From assembly GCF_022605725.1 (NCBI RefSeq), contig NC_065551.1, positions 27,342,001 to 27,406,000 on the forward strand: a DNA stretch of 64,000 nt. Direction: 5' to 3'. A model generated the notes under the pieces. That model ran no database searches. It worked only from the letters and a program-made list of their open reading frames with translations, and was not told the DNA's origin. Position 1 is the stretch's first letter. Each line of letters opens with the position of its first letter. A program made the translations under genes and the position numbers. This stretch comes from Anthonomus grandis grandis. Taxonomy: Eukaryota > Arthropoda > Insecta > Coleoptera > Curculionidae. Shown here in pieces: positions 24,501 to 38,929 of the stretch.

Positions 24501-25980
24501 AAAAAGGAAATGCCAAAGCTTCATTGTTGCTTCTGCGTATCGACCCTTTCTTGTGCTCCTATGCAATAGGACTTTCAATGCAATAAAAAAAGAGAAAAGA
24601 ATGAAATACAGCTAGGAATAGTCTGGAAAAGAAGCTAGAAAATCCCAGAAGCTTGGACCATGGCCCACCTAGAGTAGGTGGCCAGGAAGAACGAATGAAC
24701 CTTTGCATTTTTTCTATGATATTTAAGTGATATCATCTATTTTCATCTACACTTACTAAGCTAAGACGTTTGATCGTAAACCTTGACGGTCAGCCATGAC
24801 CTTCATATTCTACGGAATGCTTCATTTTGAGAGATAAGACTCAAATCATTTGAGCTTGTTGGGTAAATCGCTAATGCTATTAGCCTCTTACTTATCACAT
24901 CGAAGCCAGAGAGTCTGTATCTGTAATTGCAAAGCGTAATACTAACCCACTGCATTTAACTGGTCATTTAGCCCAACGAATCAATCACCTGATCCTAGGA
25001 TGTGTGGAATAGGCTGAGAATTCTGCTACGTATTGAGGAGAGCAGAACACATGAGAAGTACATAATGGACTTCTGCTTAGTTTCATTTTGAAATGGTTAT
25101 TTAATTAACAGCGACGAAAGTGCATGTTATAAGATTTAGTTTTCGTTTAGTCAGAGACAATTTGTGGATTGTAGCTCAGAAGTTTCTTAGAAAAATTGCA
25201 GCCTTGAGTATCATCCTATCGCTTCTTAAATAGCATGTAAGAGTATAAACGGTTCCAGCTCTACTGGTTGAGGAGCAGTGGCAAGGGAATCCGCTGAAGG
25301 AAAGCCTCTTGGCAAGGGAGTCTGCTGCCTGATAACCATCATGTTACTGAAAGAAGCTTCCACCAGAATGTAGTGACATTATAGCATTATTTCTAATATG
25401 AGGCGTGGTTTTCACAGCGCAATAACTACCTCTGCAATCTTTGTAAATAAGTTGTGCTGACGCTAGGTTTTTGATATGTATTTCGATTTGAAAGTCACTT
25501 GGCATAATATCCCATGCATTGGGTTTAATTAGAGATCTTTGGAGAAGATGCCACACAGCCCGAACCTATTTAAGCTCTGGAACCATCTGAATATATATTA
25601 GTAATACCCGCCATCCGATTGTCCCAATGCCCTTATATGTTGATCGTTATAGAGTATATTGAATGCAAATATTGATAACGTAGAGTCAATTCGGCCATGA
25701 GTCGAAATATATAATATTTTATTTCATCAGTATTTTGCTAGTTTAGACCCTCTCTATTTTTTAATTTTATTAGCAATTTGAGTATTTCAAGACAATAATC
25801 TGGATGCTTGCTGATGAGCTTAAACTGTTTCGGTTTCTTAGTGGTAGGAGTGATGCTTCTGGCCTTTCAGGAAGACCTAAATTCAGCATTGGACTGGGAC
25901 AGAAGAAACATTATGACTATTATTAGGCAAAAGTGTCGCCTGGTATCGTTTTCTTAAAAAATCAATGTAACGATCAAGGC
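24500..25980. mobile_element. Possible degraded non-LTR retrotransposon remnant
   Basis: This stretch is less AT-rich than its surroundings. On the minus strand around 25310-25230, ADSLAKRLSFSGFP resembles the end of an RNase H domain of R1/Jockey-type elements (usual form ADSLAKRG or ADELARLG), with a 70-codon open frame just upstream (25344-25556). On the plus strand near 25815, ADELKLFRFLSGRSDASG is faintly similar to the same motif. No continuous domain can be traced, so this is tentative. Confidence 0.3.
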
Positions 25981-27970
25981 TCATTATTAAGTTAAGAAGT
26001 ATGATGATATTAAAGAGTTAGGCAATCTATTTTAAAGTAACTTTTAATTTAATAGTCATTATAACAATATTATTAATAAGGGTTATAAAATACCTACATT
26101 AATTATTAAAAATAGTTAATTCTTTAATATCGAAACAACGAGAAAACTGTATGCGATATCCATCTTGAATTTGCTGTCAATATCTGGTCATCAGGCACAT
26201 TTACCCATTTATACTCTCCTATAAATCTATGTTGACTAGAGATTAGGCTTAATCTGTTGCTGCATCAAGATAAAAAGATGGATATATTTTATACTATTTC
26301 TTATTTAAGTTGTTTTTTATTTTGTTTGTCTTAGATTATTATGGTATTATTTTTTTATTTCTTTTAATACTATTCATATTTTAATTCGGATTAAAATGGT
26401 TTACATTACAAGTATCATTTGGTGTATCAATTAGAGTGAATTAATAAGTAAATAGTATAAATAGTAATGGTATAAGTATAATATTAGGAAAAATATATAA
26501 ATGTCAATTTTTTTTTTAAATACCACTTGAAATTTTACTACTTCGCCAACGGAATATTGTTTTCGTTAAAATTTCACACATTTTAAAAATTTTATTATAA
26601 CTATTTTAGATTAGATTGCATTAGCAACATTATAAATTATAATAAAAATGCTCCCTGCTTCTCATTTGCCCTTAATTTTTCATATAAATATCTTACTTTG
26701 ATGGTTCTAATTACTATCTTATAAACGTAACGTTAACCTTATATTTTGACATACCTATAATAAGATTATTAAATTACCTTTTTAAAACTTTCATTTTTTC
26801 TTGCCACTTTCTTTCCGTTTTACCGAAAATAAAAAACTGATCCGAATGTAATTAATCTGATGGGATCTCGTATTCTTATCACGACTTCTACTCACGTTAT
26901 ATTTCATAAAACGTTTGGTTTATGAAATATATAATGTTTCATAAACGTCATAAAACGTTCTAACACGTTTGTTGCCAAACCGCATCAAATCAGTTCGCAG
27001 ACTAAACTTAAAACTAACCAGTATTATATCTTTTTGGCTCCACATTCTTAGGATACCCTTTTTTTTGTATAACGTAAAAATTCTTTTAATACAAATTTCA
27101 TGTAGACATTTTTATAATTTTAGTATGAAAATATATCGATTTAATTAAATCCTAACGTAATTTTTTATTTGATTTTTCTAGATTTAAACCGCCATTTCTT
27201 TTCGAAAAAGTCTAAAAACCTTAAATTGGGTTAGTTAATAGGACCAATGTTGTGGGATAACATGGGACATGACAATAATAACTTGGCAGTTGATATAATA
27301 ACATTTTATGTTTATTCAAAAAAAATTATGCAAAACACAAATTCCAATTAAAAGATTAATTGGCCTGATCCACGAAGTATAAGAGGAATGTTAAAATTCC
27401 CAAATTGTTTCTAACACTTCAAAAGGAATATTCCGATAATATTCTACATACATTCAACGTATAGGCATTGATTAATTTCTTTATTCGTAAATACTAGAAT
27501 ATTGTACGTATGCAAGAACTGGCTTTAAGTGAACAAATAACATGCATTTAATTAAACCCACCTTTTCTTGGATATTACTTATATTTTTTTATTACTTTCT
27601 TATCAATTCTTATTATTAGGAGAATTTTTACAAAGTTAAATTATTAAATTGTCAAAGTTTAGTTGCTATTTCTATACAAAAATATAAAGGGTGTCGTAAG
27701 CTACGGTTTAAACTGAAGGAAGCGATAGTACTACGAAATACTTATGGAAAAAAAACGTTTATTAATAAACTCTATCAATATAGTTTTAAATATACAATAC
27801 TTAGCTATTAACATTATAAAATAAATTACGAAAAGATCTGAAAAAAATAACATCTGATAAAGCCTTGAAACCACTGGATTTAGGTTTAAAATAGCAAAAA
27901 CCGTTAAAATAACTATACAATATTTATCCTTTGAACTAAACTAGCAGTTCCTCTTAATGATTTTGCGGTA
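25981..27970. other. AT-rich intergenic
   Basis: No gene seen. A cluster of short direct and inverted ATAAACGT/ACGTTT words (AAAACGTTTGGTTTATGAA, CATAAACGTCATAAAACG) occurs at 26907-26970. Confidence 0.45.
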
Positions 27971-27974
27971 TTTT

Positions 27975-28511
27975 AACCTTCGAAAAACGACAATACCTAC
28001 GAAAATTTTCATTGTAATAAATTAATTAAACCGACCGTAAATTACTAAACAATTGAATGAAATTCTTTAATTAAATTATATCATTAAAACAAATTGATTT
28101 AGGCGTTTTAAACGGTAAATTTGTCATTCATAGTTGCACCTTTAGAACTTCGAAAAACGACAATAGGTGCGATTGTTAAAGGTAATAAATTAATCAAGTG
28201 ACTAACCAGTTGAATTAAATTCTTTAATATTATTTCATTGAAGCATTTTTTTAAGTGTGTTAAAGAGTAAATTTCTTATTCATATTTTCACTTGGTTTCC
28301 TAAACCAATTTCAACTTATATATACATACATACATAAACATAAATAAAGTCAATAATCAAGTGACTAACCAGTTGAATTAAATTCTTTAATATTATTTCA
28401 TTGAAGCATTTTTTTAAGTGTGTTAAAGAGTAAATTTCTTATTCATATTTTCACTTGGTTTCCTAAACCAATTTCAACTTATATATACATACATACATAA
28501 ACATAAATAAA
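27975..28511. repeat. Tandem repeat: diverged ~170 bp units ending in a near-perfect 163 bp duplication
   Basis: CTTCGAAAAACGACAATA starts units at about 27979 and 28148. Both continue with GTAATAAATTAAT, then TTGAAT-AAATTCTTTAAT, so an older repeat of about 170 bases is present. The second unit's sequence from TAATCAAGTGACTAACC (28191-28353) is then repeated at 28354-28511 with no difference that I can see, ending in CATACATACATAAACATAAATAAA. The second duplication is therefore much younger than the first. Confidence 0.8.
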
Positions 28512-31500
28512 AAGTTCCATAAGACGTAAATACTAATTATACAAAAAACAGAATTCGCGTTTTTTTACTGTACGCTAAGTCTACCACAAAATTTTCACAA
28601 CACACGTTATTTTACCAATAATAAGCCAATAAAGAAATGCATGTTTAACTAGGGTAAAATTTAAACTGATTATTAACTAGATATAAGGAAATATTTTTTT
28701 ATAATATGTTAACGCATTAAAAAACTTTCTTTCATATACAATAGGAAATAAATGATATAACGTTAGATATTTTATAAGATCCTATTATAAATCAAGTTTG
28801 AAAAAAAAGTTTAATAAGGTGGATATCTATCTACCAGCCGAGAATTATCTGATGCAGTTGATTTACATATTATATATGTAATGTATTTTTTGTTTGCGTT
28901 TATATGGAAATTTATAGGTAAGCATGACATTTTATTGCAATAAATGTAAGGTATTGACATTTTGATCAAAAACTATTAAATCTAAAGAAGTTGCATTTGT
29001 ATTGAATTCTTTATAATGACCATCAGCATTTATAATGTTGTTATAAGACATTGAATAGTTGATATATCTTGAGATGTGGATTTTCCAATTGCGTATAGTA
29101 TGGAATCAAGATATCTAGTATTCTCTTGGTCCATTACAATTAGGAGGTCTTTACTTCAAATGGGAAAATAAATTCTTAATATATCAAATGCCTAATTTTC
29201 TTTTGAAAAACAATTTCAACAAGCTTTCTATCAGGATGTAGTATGACTAGTGAAGTCATATTTATATATTATGAAATAATCTTAGAATATGAACAATATC
29301 TGCATTGGTATGAAATTTATTTTTTAATAGTTTTATTAGGATTTAGAACTCTTTTCTCATTCTCATTTGATCACTACATTAAAATTAGAAAAAGAATAGT
29401 ACCGCCTGTTTAGTATCTATTTAGTGTATGAATGCTAAAAAAAATTTAAAAAAAATTAATACCCATCACACGATATAGATGTTCTAAATACGCAGTTTTT
29501 TTCTGTACCCACCATACCATCAAATTTATAGGTAAATCTCAATACCGTGTATATAAAAACCATTATTGAACCATTTGTTGCAAGAACATCAGAAATTTGT
29601 AAGTAATGAAATATAGAAAATTTGGTTTTGAGACATTTAGAAACTAATTTCTAGAAGGCTAGATCAATGATTTTGAAATATAAATTCCTTTGAACCTCAT
29701 GTACATCTTTAATATCCTAAAGAACTTACTACTATATTTACTTATAATGTATCGCATAATACTATTCAAAATTCAAAATCCTTCCTATTAAATAATATTT
29801 ATCTGTTCAAAGCAGCATTAATCGATTAAAATGCTGATATAATCTATCATCAGCTCCTGTAACAGATTAAACGGAAGAGTAATTTTTTAATTTCAATGCC
29901 GTCTGTCTATAAACATACACTCCACTTAAAATTATTCACTTACGAGATAATGAGATCTATGTCAGGATCAAGTTTAAAACTGAAAGTGATATTTTGCGAA
30001 ATAAACGCGCAAGTATTAACATTTACTGCTGGATATGAAATAATATTAAGAGTGTACATATACATACTATATGTATAATAATATGGTATAAAGACGTTTG
30101 ACATGAATTCATTGAAGGCTCTAAATATTTATAGAAAGTTTTTCTATATTACTACAATATAATATATTGCAATTAAAGGATTAAATTAGATAATATTTAT
30201 TTATGGACCACTCCCAGTATTATTGTAAGCTAATTATAGATTAAAAAGTTTTAAAAGTTATGCGTAATTTTAATTGACCAATTAAATTTTTTTAAATAAT
30301 AACCATTTTTCTATTTATTCTTTGCCTTTTGAACTTTTGGTAATAAAAATTATTTTTTTAAATAATAAATGTTGTATAATTAAGAAATATCATTTACGGT
30401 AATACAGGGTAAATCCATTGAGTTCGATTGTTTAATATAAATGCTTACGTTATTTTAATCTAGGATCAACTTTTGACTTAAAATTTACGTACTTAAGGGA
30501 GTCCAAGAAAAATCAAGGTAGAAAATTATGGTAATGCTATTAGGTTAATCTAAAAGTTTTTTTTTCATTCCCAACAATAATGCAATATTAGATATTAAAG
30601 AAAAATTATATATTTTGTTTTTTTTTTCGTTTTATTTACGCTTGAAACGAACTATTAATACGCAAATTATTAAATTTTAAACTTCTTATACATTACATAC
30701 TAAAACTTGCGTTTATAATAAACTCATGTCATTTATCTTAAATGTTTTAATAAGAAAAATCATATTACTTAAATACAAAATAGTATTAGCTAATTAAATT
30801 AAATATTATTAAAAAAAAAACGTAATTCTAGAACGTTTAATTAAATTTCAAAAAAATATAATATTTAAAAAAAATTTTTTTCGTCCACTATTGATTCTTT
30901 TTTCCCGTCGTAATTAGTTTGATGTAAATTAAGATTTAAATATATTATGTTTTTTATTGTTTTAAAAATAAATTTAAAAAATTAAATACTCAAATTTTTA
31001 AATAATTTTTCTTGGAAATTTAATTATTTTAAAAATCTTGTTTTTAATTGTTGATTATGTTCATTTTTCAAACCGTAATTATATACTTTGTGCACTTGGG
31101 CATTATAATTTAGGAACAGAGTACATCAAATTATATTTACACTATCTATTTGAAGCTAGATAATAATTTGTTTATGCTTAGCAACCTGGTTTGTCACTAG
31201 TAAACTTAATGGTGCTAAAAAGTGACAATTTCATGATATTTACATATACGTTAACATGTAAATGCATAATTTAATTATTCAATTACCATTTTTAACCAAT
31301 TAGCATTTTTATTAAACAGGTTTATATTCGATTGAAGTCGTAAAGTCGTTTTAACATGATTATTGACTTCGACATGCTGGACAATTTATTTATTATTATT
31401 GAAGATTTGCAAATATGTATTATTATTGCTAACTTTTTTAGTTTAGTACTATAATACTTAAATTAAATATTTAATGCTGTATGTAGTTTTTATTTTTTCT

Positions 31501-34100
31501 CGTTCAAAATACGGTTATTTTTGGATATTAAAAATAAATATTCATTATATTCTACTTGTAACTAAAAAAACAACGAAGAACTCAAGAAAAAACTGAAGTA
31601 AAATATAATGATATTATCTCTTATGAGTATTCATCAGGATGTTATTGGTAATGATTTCTTTTTAATGAAACTGAACTCATTGTGTTTCTAATTAGAAAGG
31701 TGATAACCTCTCAATCGAGGGATCAGACTTGTACTTACAAGTAGCTTATATACTCACCTCAGGCTTTAAGATATATGCTCCGAGAAAGGTAATTAGTAAG
31801 AATAGTAAGACAAATGAATATAATTTCTTTAAAGGTGAACAACTGCGAAATAACTTAAAGCTAGGAAATGTCAGTGCTAAAGTAAGGCTAAATAATAATA
31901 TTTAAACTTTTCTAGATCGATTGCTTAGATCTATACGAAGTTCAACAAAGTCGTAGGTATACTGTACTCGTAGGAATGACCGTAAATAACAACTACCTAA
32001 TTATTAATATTCTCTCCTTAACTCCTTTCCTATTAAGATTTGTTTTAATAGGAAAGTGACATCTTAATATCAAAAAGACAAGAAACTGCGACAGCATCAG
32101 GATAATCGCTGAAACTTTTACATCTTTTAGCATTAATTCAACGTAGGAGACAATGAGAAAAGTCTTATACCATATACTTCAGTTGGAGTTTAGAGCCATT
32201 TACTAGCTGCCTCAATTTAACGCTCTACAACAAGGTTATATTGCACATCTAATAGAGTTCTCAAACGATGCAATTTGATATTTTAGAAAATTGGGTTTAA
32301 GCTTCGTTTTAGAACTAGCTGCGTCAATACATTTTATTGAAAAAAAATCACTTCTTCAATATTTATTAAATTTTCAAACAATACATTTATTATTAAACTT
32401 CTTGACTCTTGTCAGTTGCACGTAATGCATCTACTTTATATGGACTATGGGTTAGTTGAAAATAAAGCTAACAAATCAAGTCAATTCAAACAATCGCTTT
32501 GAGTGACATTAATGTGGCGTTTTTGTGCAACTTAATTTCCTGTAACCTAGTTTCTTTTAAATGGCACATGAATTTTTAATGATAGACCATTTAATTGCGG
32601 CAACACATGTTTTTACAAAATTTATATTGTTATGGCCAACTTGTGTTAAGTTACCCATTTATTACATTTAATTTTTTATCGTATTTTAAGAATTATATTA
32701 CGAATATTAAAAATTTATCAGATGATGAAGAGTGAGAGTAAATATCTAAATCACTTCTACTTAGAAATAATGATTCCAGAAGAAGTCCCGGTTGAAGAAA
32801 GTGTAAGTTAAAGAGATCACAAGGATAAGTTGTAAAAAACCTCTAAAAAACTGATCAATTAAATCTATCCATCAATGCTGTCAGTTGCCACTGTTATTAT
32901 GTCAGATGAAGTCCTGAAAGATGATAGCTATATGAACCTTTATTACCAGTAGTGCATTAGAATGCCTAAGGAATATATCGCCCATTCCTCATTTATCAAA
33001 TCCGTGAATTTCTCTTAACTATTTGATCCCTAGTCATGTGAAGATTAAAGCAAATATTTCCAAATTGGCAAAACAGGCTTCAATATCAGCATATTTATGT
33101 TAAAAGATCACTATAATTTGACTACATTATATTATTTTATATGTAACTATCGGACGGTTGACTGAAATTGGATATGTCTGATCTAACTTAAGGTAATGAT
33201 ATACATCGACCGATAACTCTTTGGAATAGAAAATTCCTATGCACCAAGCTCACTCTTTTTTATAACTAAAATTGATTTCCTTGCGTTTTTGTAAACATTC
33301 CAATACCTCACTACCAATAAAACACACTCTGTGAGTAAGCCTATTTTCAGTAAAGTCATATGTTATAAAGTATCATCATATTCAAAAAAAAATAGTAATA
33401 GCATTAAGAATGTCAAGATCAAAAATTTCCATAAATGATATAAAAATGAAAATTGCTTTTACTTTCTATTTCAATCATAAATAACGTAAGTTACGATATG
33501 GGTTACTTAACATAATTGCTAGAGGAAGTGCGTATGCTCGTACATTTCTTGTCACTGCACATAATTTAGGATTACTTTGCTTTCTAGTAAAGCCTTTATT
33601 AGAATTAGAAAGCTCTTATTGATATGACTCAAAATTTGTCAACAGACTATAATTTATTTAAAACACGCACCCTTGAGTCCCTTCACTTGCACATTACAAT
33701 GTAATTTATGCCTTGTAATGATTGACTTATGTTTAAAATTTTGAATGACACTAGTTCAATGTTCTAAAGATTTAAGTTTAAAACTTTTCTATGGCCTTCG
33801 TTTATTTCATGGTCTAACTTATGTTGGGATAAATTAATTAGTTTAAACCGAAACAATTTCGTCTGTATCCGTGATTTTAAGGAGTGCTACTTATTTATTT
33901 GTGTTTTAAATGACAACTTTTTTAATTATTTACACGTATAGTGTCAATTATTTAGTAGTTTCTATATAATTTACTTCTTATGCTAGTTTTGAAGTAATAA
34001 TTTTAGCTAACCTTTAATTGAAGTAATTATTGATAGTTTTGCAATCATATTAGAATTGGAATTTGATTTCTGTATTTAGTAAGGTGTTAGTGGAAATGCA
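28512..34100. other. AT-rich gene-poor region
   Basis: 5.6 kb with no supported gene. The 60-codon frame at 29896 looks like chance. TACAGGGTAAATCC at about 30404 resembles mariner ends, but no partner was found. Confidence 0.45.
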
Positions 34101-34124
34101 TGTAAATACTGAACTTGGGGTGGT

Positions 34125-34730
34125 GATATACATATATACTACATTAGCATATATATGTTATAACTGAGTACATTAGTTCTAATTTTTTTCAATAGTAATT
34201 AGATGAGTTGATTATAAGTTACAATGCTACTTAAATCGTTCATATACAACAAAAATATTACAGAATATAATGATTTTTTTTATTAATTAGTAATCATTAT
34301 ATTGTACGTTAAATCAATGAGCGTTGGTTATTACTTTTTTGAACATTAATGTAATGAATTTTTGAAATGATGTTTCTTTAATGATTAATAACCAAGCCAT
34401 ATTTGCAGTATTGAAATACATACTACATTGATATGCATATAGTATAATTAATAACATTATTTCTATTTTTTTTGATAGTTAGATGAGTTACTTTATTATC
34501 TCTCTATCATTGATTTATAAAGCTTGAAACGTTGACTAAATTTAATTTATAATGTTACTTAAATCATTCCTTATACAACAAAAATATTAAAGAAAATAAC
34601 AATTATTTTTCTTATTGATCATTAATGATTAAATTGTATGGTAAATCAATGAACGTTTATTAGGAATTTTTTGAATATTCATGTAATGAATCTCTGAAAT
34701 GAAGTTTTCTTATTAATTAATAACCCTATG
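34125..34730. repeat. Two diverged direct repeats of about 300 bp
   Basis: The first copy (34125-34392) and second copy (34418-34730) share in order TACTACATT, AGATGAGTT, ATGTTACTTAAATC, ACAACAAAAATATTA, GTAAATCAATGA-CGTT, TGTAATGAAT and AATTAATAACC. The second has about 60 extra bases after AGATGAGTT. Clearly a tandem duplication, but old. Confidence 0.65.
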
Positions 34731-37700
34731 AGATATAACATTCGAACAAAAGTTAAATAAGAAAATATAAAAGTAAAAATACGCTAGAGTAATGAAGAAC
34801 AGTGTTTTATAAAATAAAATACGCATCTATACATGCAACTACTTAAATATTACAGAGAAAATTGGAAAATTGAGAAAAAAATTTCTATATTAAGGTATAG
34901 ATTTAAAATTCAGCCAAACATTTAAATTTTCTTTAAAAGTTTTGTGTTCCAATCACGTATCGTTAAATCAATGTGCATTTTTAAGTAGATAAGTCACAAA
35001 TCTTGTATATTTCTGAATAATGATATATTCGTTTACTAGCATTGATTTAAGGAATAATCTAGTTGCAATGTAACTTATAAATATTATAAGTTTATATACC
35101 AAATAGTAATAAGATTTATAAAAACTATTAACGAATTTACTGAAAAATTATTTATATTTAATGAAATGGCTTATTTATGATTTTAGCGATGTCGAAAATG
35201 TGTAAAGGATCATTTACATTTTTATAATTTTACAAAAAAATTATAAAGCTTTTCAGTTAAAGTAAGAAATATATGAAAAATTTGCAACATAAAGATTTTG
35301 TCACGTAAACTCCAAACATTAAACATAATAATAAAATTATTATATTTAATGAGTATTAATTAAACGATAATTTAATGACACATTAATAGGACTAAGTCTA
35401 CCCTTAGCCAGTAAACAATGAATATAGAACTATTGGTTATTTTAACGAATTAATGATATTTATCCATGAATCATGTTTCACCAAAAATTTAAGAGAATAA
35501 AATTGTTGAACATAAGCTAGTATTACTCAGATAATAATATAGTTTATAAATTTATTACCTCTGTATTTATTGTTTAATGTTTGTCCGTTCGTTGTGCAAA
35601 TTAATTCAATTTTAATTGCCGGTTTTATTTTTAACGTATAAAATTGAAATTAACAATATGACATTATAGTATCAAGATTTTATAAAATAATGATCGTTAT
35701 TCAATGATACATTAACTAGTTAAAACAATGAGATTTGTTAAAGAAATCGCCCTCAAAAATGTACCCTACAATATCAAAGGCTTCTATCATTCCGCAGAAA
35801 TTATAAATCTTAAATTGCTAAACCAAAACTGTCATTAAAACAAAAAGGCGTGTTTGACATGTAACATGCCTGGGACACAATAAAAATATTTTCACGGTGT
35901 TTTGATGCGATTATTTTAAACTGAACCTTATATTAGCCTAACAAACAATGCAAGTGATAATTAGTTGTTAATTTTTTTGCCTTAGCAGCGGTTAAGAGTC
36001 GAATATTACACAACTCGTGTGTTCGTTTGGCTTAAAAAATATGAAAAATCACTTCTTATAATGTAATTACTTAAGATAAATGTTGGCAATTACTTAAACT
36101 AATAATTACGACCAGCGTGGGTTAAGGATATTGCACATTCCAAACGAGATATTGATCTCAGGTATACAAAGTTGATATATTACCAATTCAGTGTCACGAA
36201 ATAAAAATTTTTTGTAAGACCGATATAAGATTTTAAGAAAATAATTTTGTGTAACCTTCAAAAGAAAAAGTAAGGTATAACATATGGTTAGGCGGAGCTT
36301 GACCCAGGGTTATTTTGGTTCAATAATTCAGCCCCAGTCTGATAAGACAAAGTATGTGTATATATGCAGTATGTATAATTTACACATACACATGCATAAA
36401 AAATATACATTTTATTGCTCTTAGCCCTAGATGATAAAAAAAGTCCATACCACAATCAGTAAAAGCAATCAAATTGAGTGTTCATATCAAACTCAATATG
36501 GGCACATATGTATGTAAACATATGTCTATACCAAACACGCCTGAGTCGTGCCGTTACCGTAATAAAAAGGCGAAACGATGTTGTATACACTAAAAGATAA
36601 TTAGATAAAGCATACTAGAAAAATGAAGTAAAAGTTTCACATTTTCAGGCCGAATGTGTCGGCAGTCTAAGATTAGAAGGGAAGAATGGAGACACAATCG
36701 TTTATTTGTAAACTTTATTGTTTGCCGAAGAACTGCACCTTAAATACCTTTTTGTAATGATACTTGCGTTTATTCTAATTAAGTGTAATCGTTTCGTGAT
36801 GTCAAAGTTTTGGTAAAACAATTCATAGTTAATTAAAATTCTAAGAATCCTTTAATTCCTCAGTAGTAGTTAGTAACAAATATGTTTGTTCTTCTTTATC
36901 GGATACATGCGATAATTTATTTATTTCGCCAGTAGTTTGCGATGAAGTGATGCATGCAAATTTTATTACAATTTATAGCTTGGATATGATAGCACGTTAT
37001 TCTACAGAAATGATTTAAAAAAGCAGTAGAAAAACAGTAAATTAAAGCTTTATTTATTTATTAAGCAATGTTTTGACTTATTAGATCTTCTTTAAGTATC
37101 CAAATATAACGTTGTTGCTAAAATCGTGATAAGCAGCATTGAACATATAAATTAATATTAATGTAATGATGTAAAAGTTTCGATTTTAATTTCTTACTTC
37201 TGAAATATATTGAAACCCTTAAATTAGCGATTTTTCGAGTATTGTAAAAATTATTATTTAGCTTGGAATATTAGACAACATATTTATTTTAATATTAATA
37301 TTCTTTATAATGTTTTTAATATTCTTCTGCTGAGACGACTGTCGATATAAATACCAGCTTCAGATCGTAGGCTTTATAATTTAACAAATAATAATGAAAT
37401 TAATGTAGCGATTTAAGATCCATAAAATCACGATACAATGCCTCAAAAATATTCCCTATCATTAGTTTTCTCTCTAATAGCCCCCTATACACATTTTTAG
37501 ATAACAATAAAGAGTTATTTCTATTTTTCACTTTTGTAACATTTAAGACAACGTTTCCCCTATCCATATTATTACAGTAGTAATTGTTATTCAATTCCCA
37601 AGACAAAAGGTAATATTACCCCACATCAAGCACAAGTAACAACTATGCAGAGAGGTAATTAAATAAACTAGATCGATGCAGGAATTGTAAGTGCATAATA

Positions 37701-38900
37701 TGATCAATTTCAACGGGCAGGCATTGAACCGATTACTGGTAAATAGAGTAAGTGCAGTTAAGCGTGTAGGTACTGTGTGACATTTAAGAATGCACAAATT
37801 TCTACATTTATTAGTAATTTAAGATTTGAACATGTCAATACCAATAAGAATTAAGTACAAGTTGATTTAATTTATTTATTGGGTAGAGCACTGCAATCCA
37901 GATCTTTTCAAGCAAAAATTCACTGACAAAATCATCAGATAGAATTTAAAGGACATAAATTGCATTTCAGAAGACGATTTTCTTCAAGGGAGTTAATGCT
38001 AAGCAAGTCATATTGATATACTTTAAGTTGGATTGGATTATATAAACAGCACTAAACTCAAAGTAATATATTTGACATAAGAGTAAAAATTGAATTATAG
38101 GTTAAATAATTGAGATGACAGATCATTGCAGACACACTCACTTGAAAAATTTATTAGTAAATCCCTTTTATTTATTCCAGATTATTTGCTTAATCTGAAA
38201 TTACATCGAAATTTTATACATTAATCTGAAAGAGTCATAATTTAAAATACTCAATTACCATTGTAATAACTTAATAATATGTACTAAGTAACCATAATAC
38301 AACTCATAAATCCCTCATAAGTGTATATTTGCAATGCAAATCTTTGTATATTTACTTTAACACTTTGATTTTTAATTTAAATAAAAAACATTAAATATAT
38401 TTTGCTGAGCACTCATTAATTGACACCATTTAGCAATGCATTTTATTTGCACAGAAATATAAATATTTTGCTTTATAGTAATTAAGAATTATAAATCATT
38501 AGCAAAAGAGCAAAAATTGCTTTAATTTTTTTACCTTTATTTTAATAGAGGTGTGTTAATCCTACTAGTATACGATTATATTAAAGATCTATCTAATAAT
38601 ATCGAAATACAGGAAGCTAATGCGATAGCCAGATTTATTAGAAATTTATTGGCAATGATCGTGAAAAAGCGCATACTAATTAGTATTACCAATGAATAAA
38701 TCTAATAAAGTCATTTAAAAATCGGGTATTTGAAATCATCATTTCTCAGTATAGATTATAAATATATGAGTACAAATATAAATTTTTTGAAAGTAAGTAA
38801 TAAGTTTAGTATCTAATTTTTAACTACAAATCATTGAATTGATTATTATTGATTTCAAAGTTGTGATGTTTCTCAGGTGAATAAAACTTTTAATCACCGA
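34731..38900. other. AT-rich gene-poor region
   Basis: 4.2 kb with no supported gene or RNA. Minus-strand frames at 37400 and 37591 show no domain and no signals. Confidence 0.5.
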
Positions 38901-38929
38901 ATACTGCTGCTACAGTATCTCCTTGGATA

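Noticed and set aside
27684..30420. TATAAAGGGTGTCGTAAG (27684) and TACAGGGTAAATCC (30404) as mariner or MITE ends
   Set aside because: Each resembles the CAGGGTG end, but no inverted partner was found within reach.
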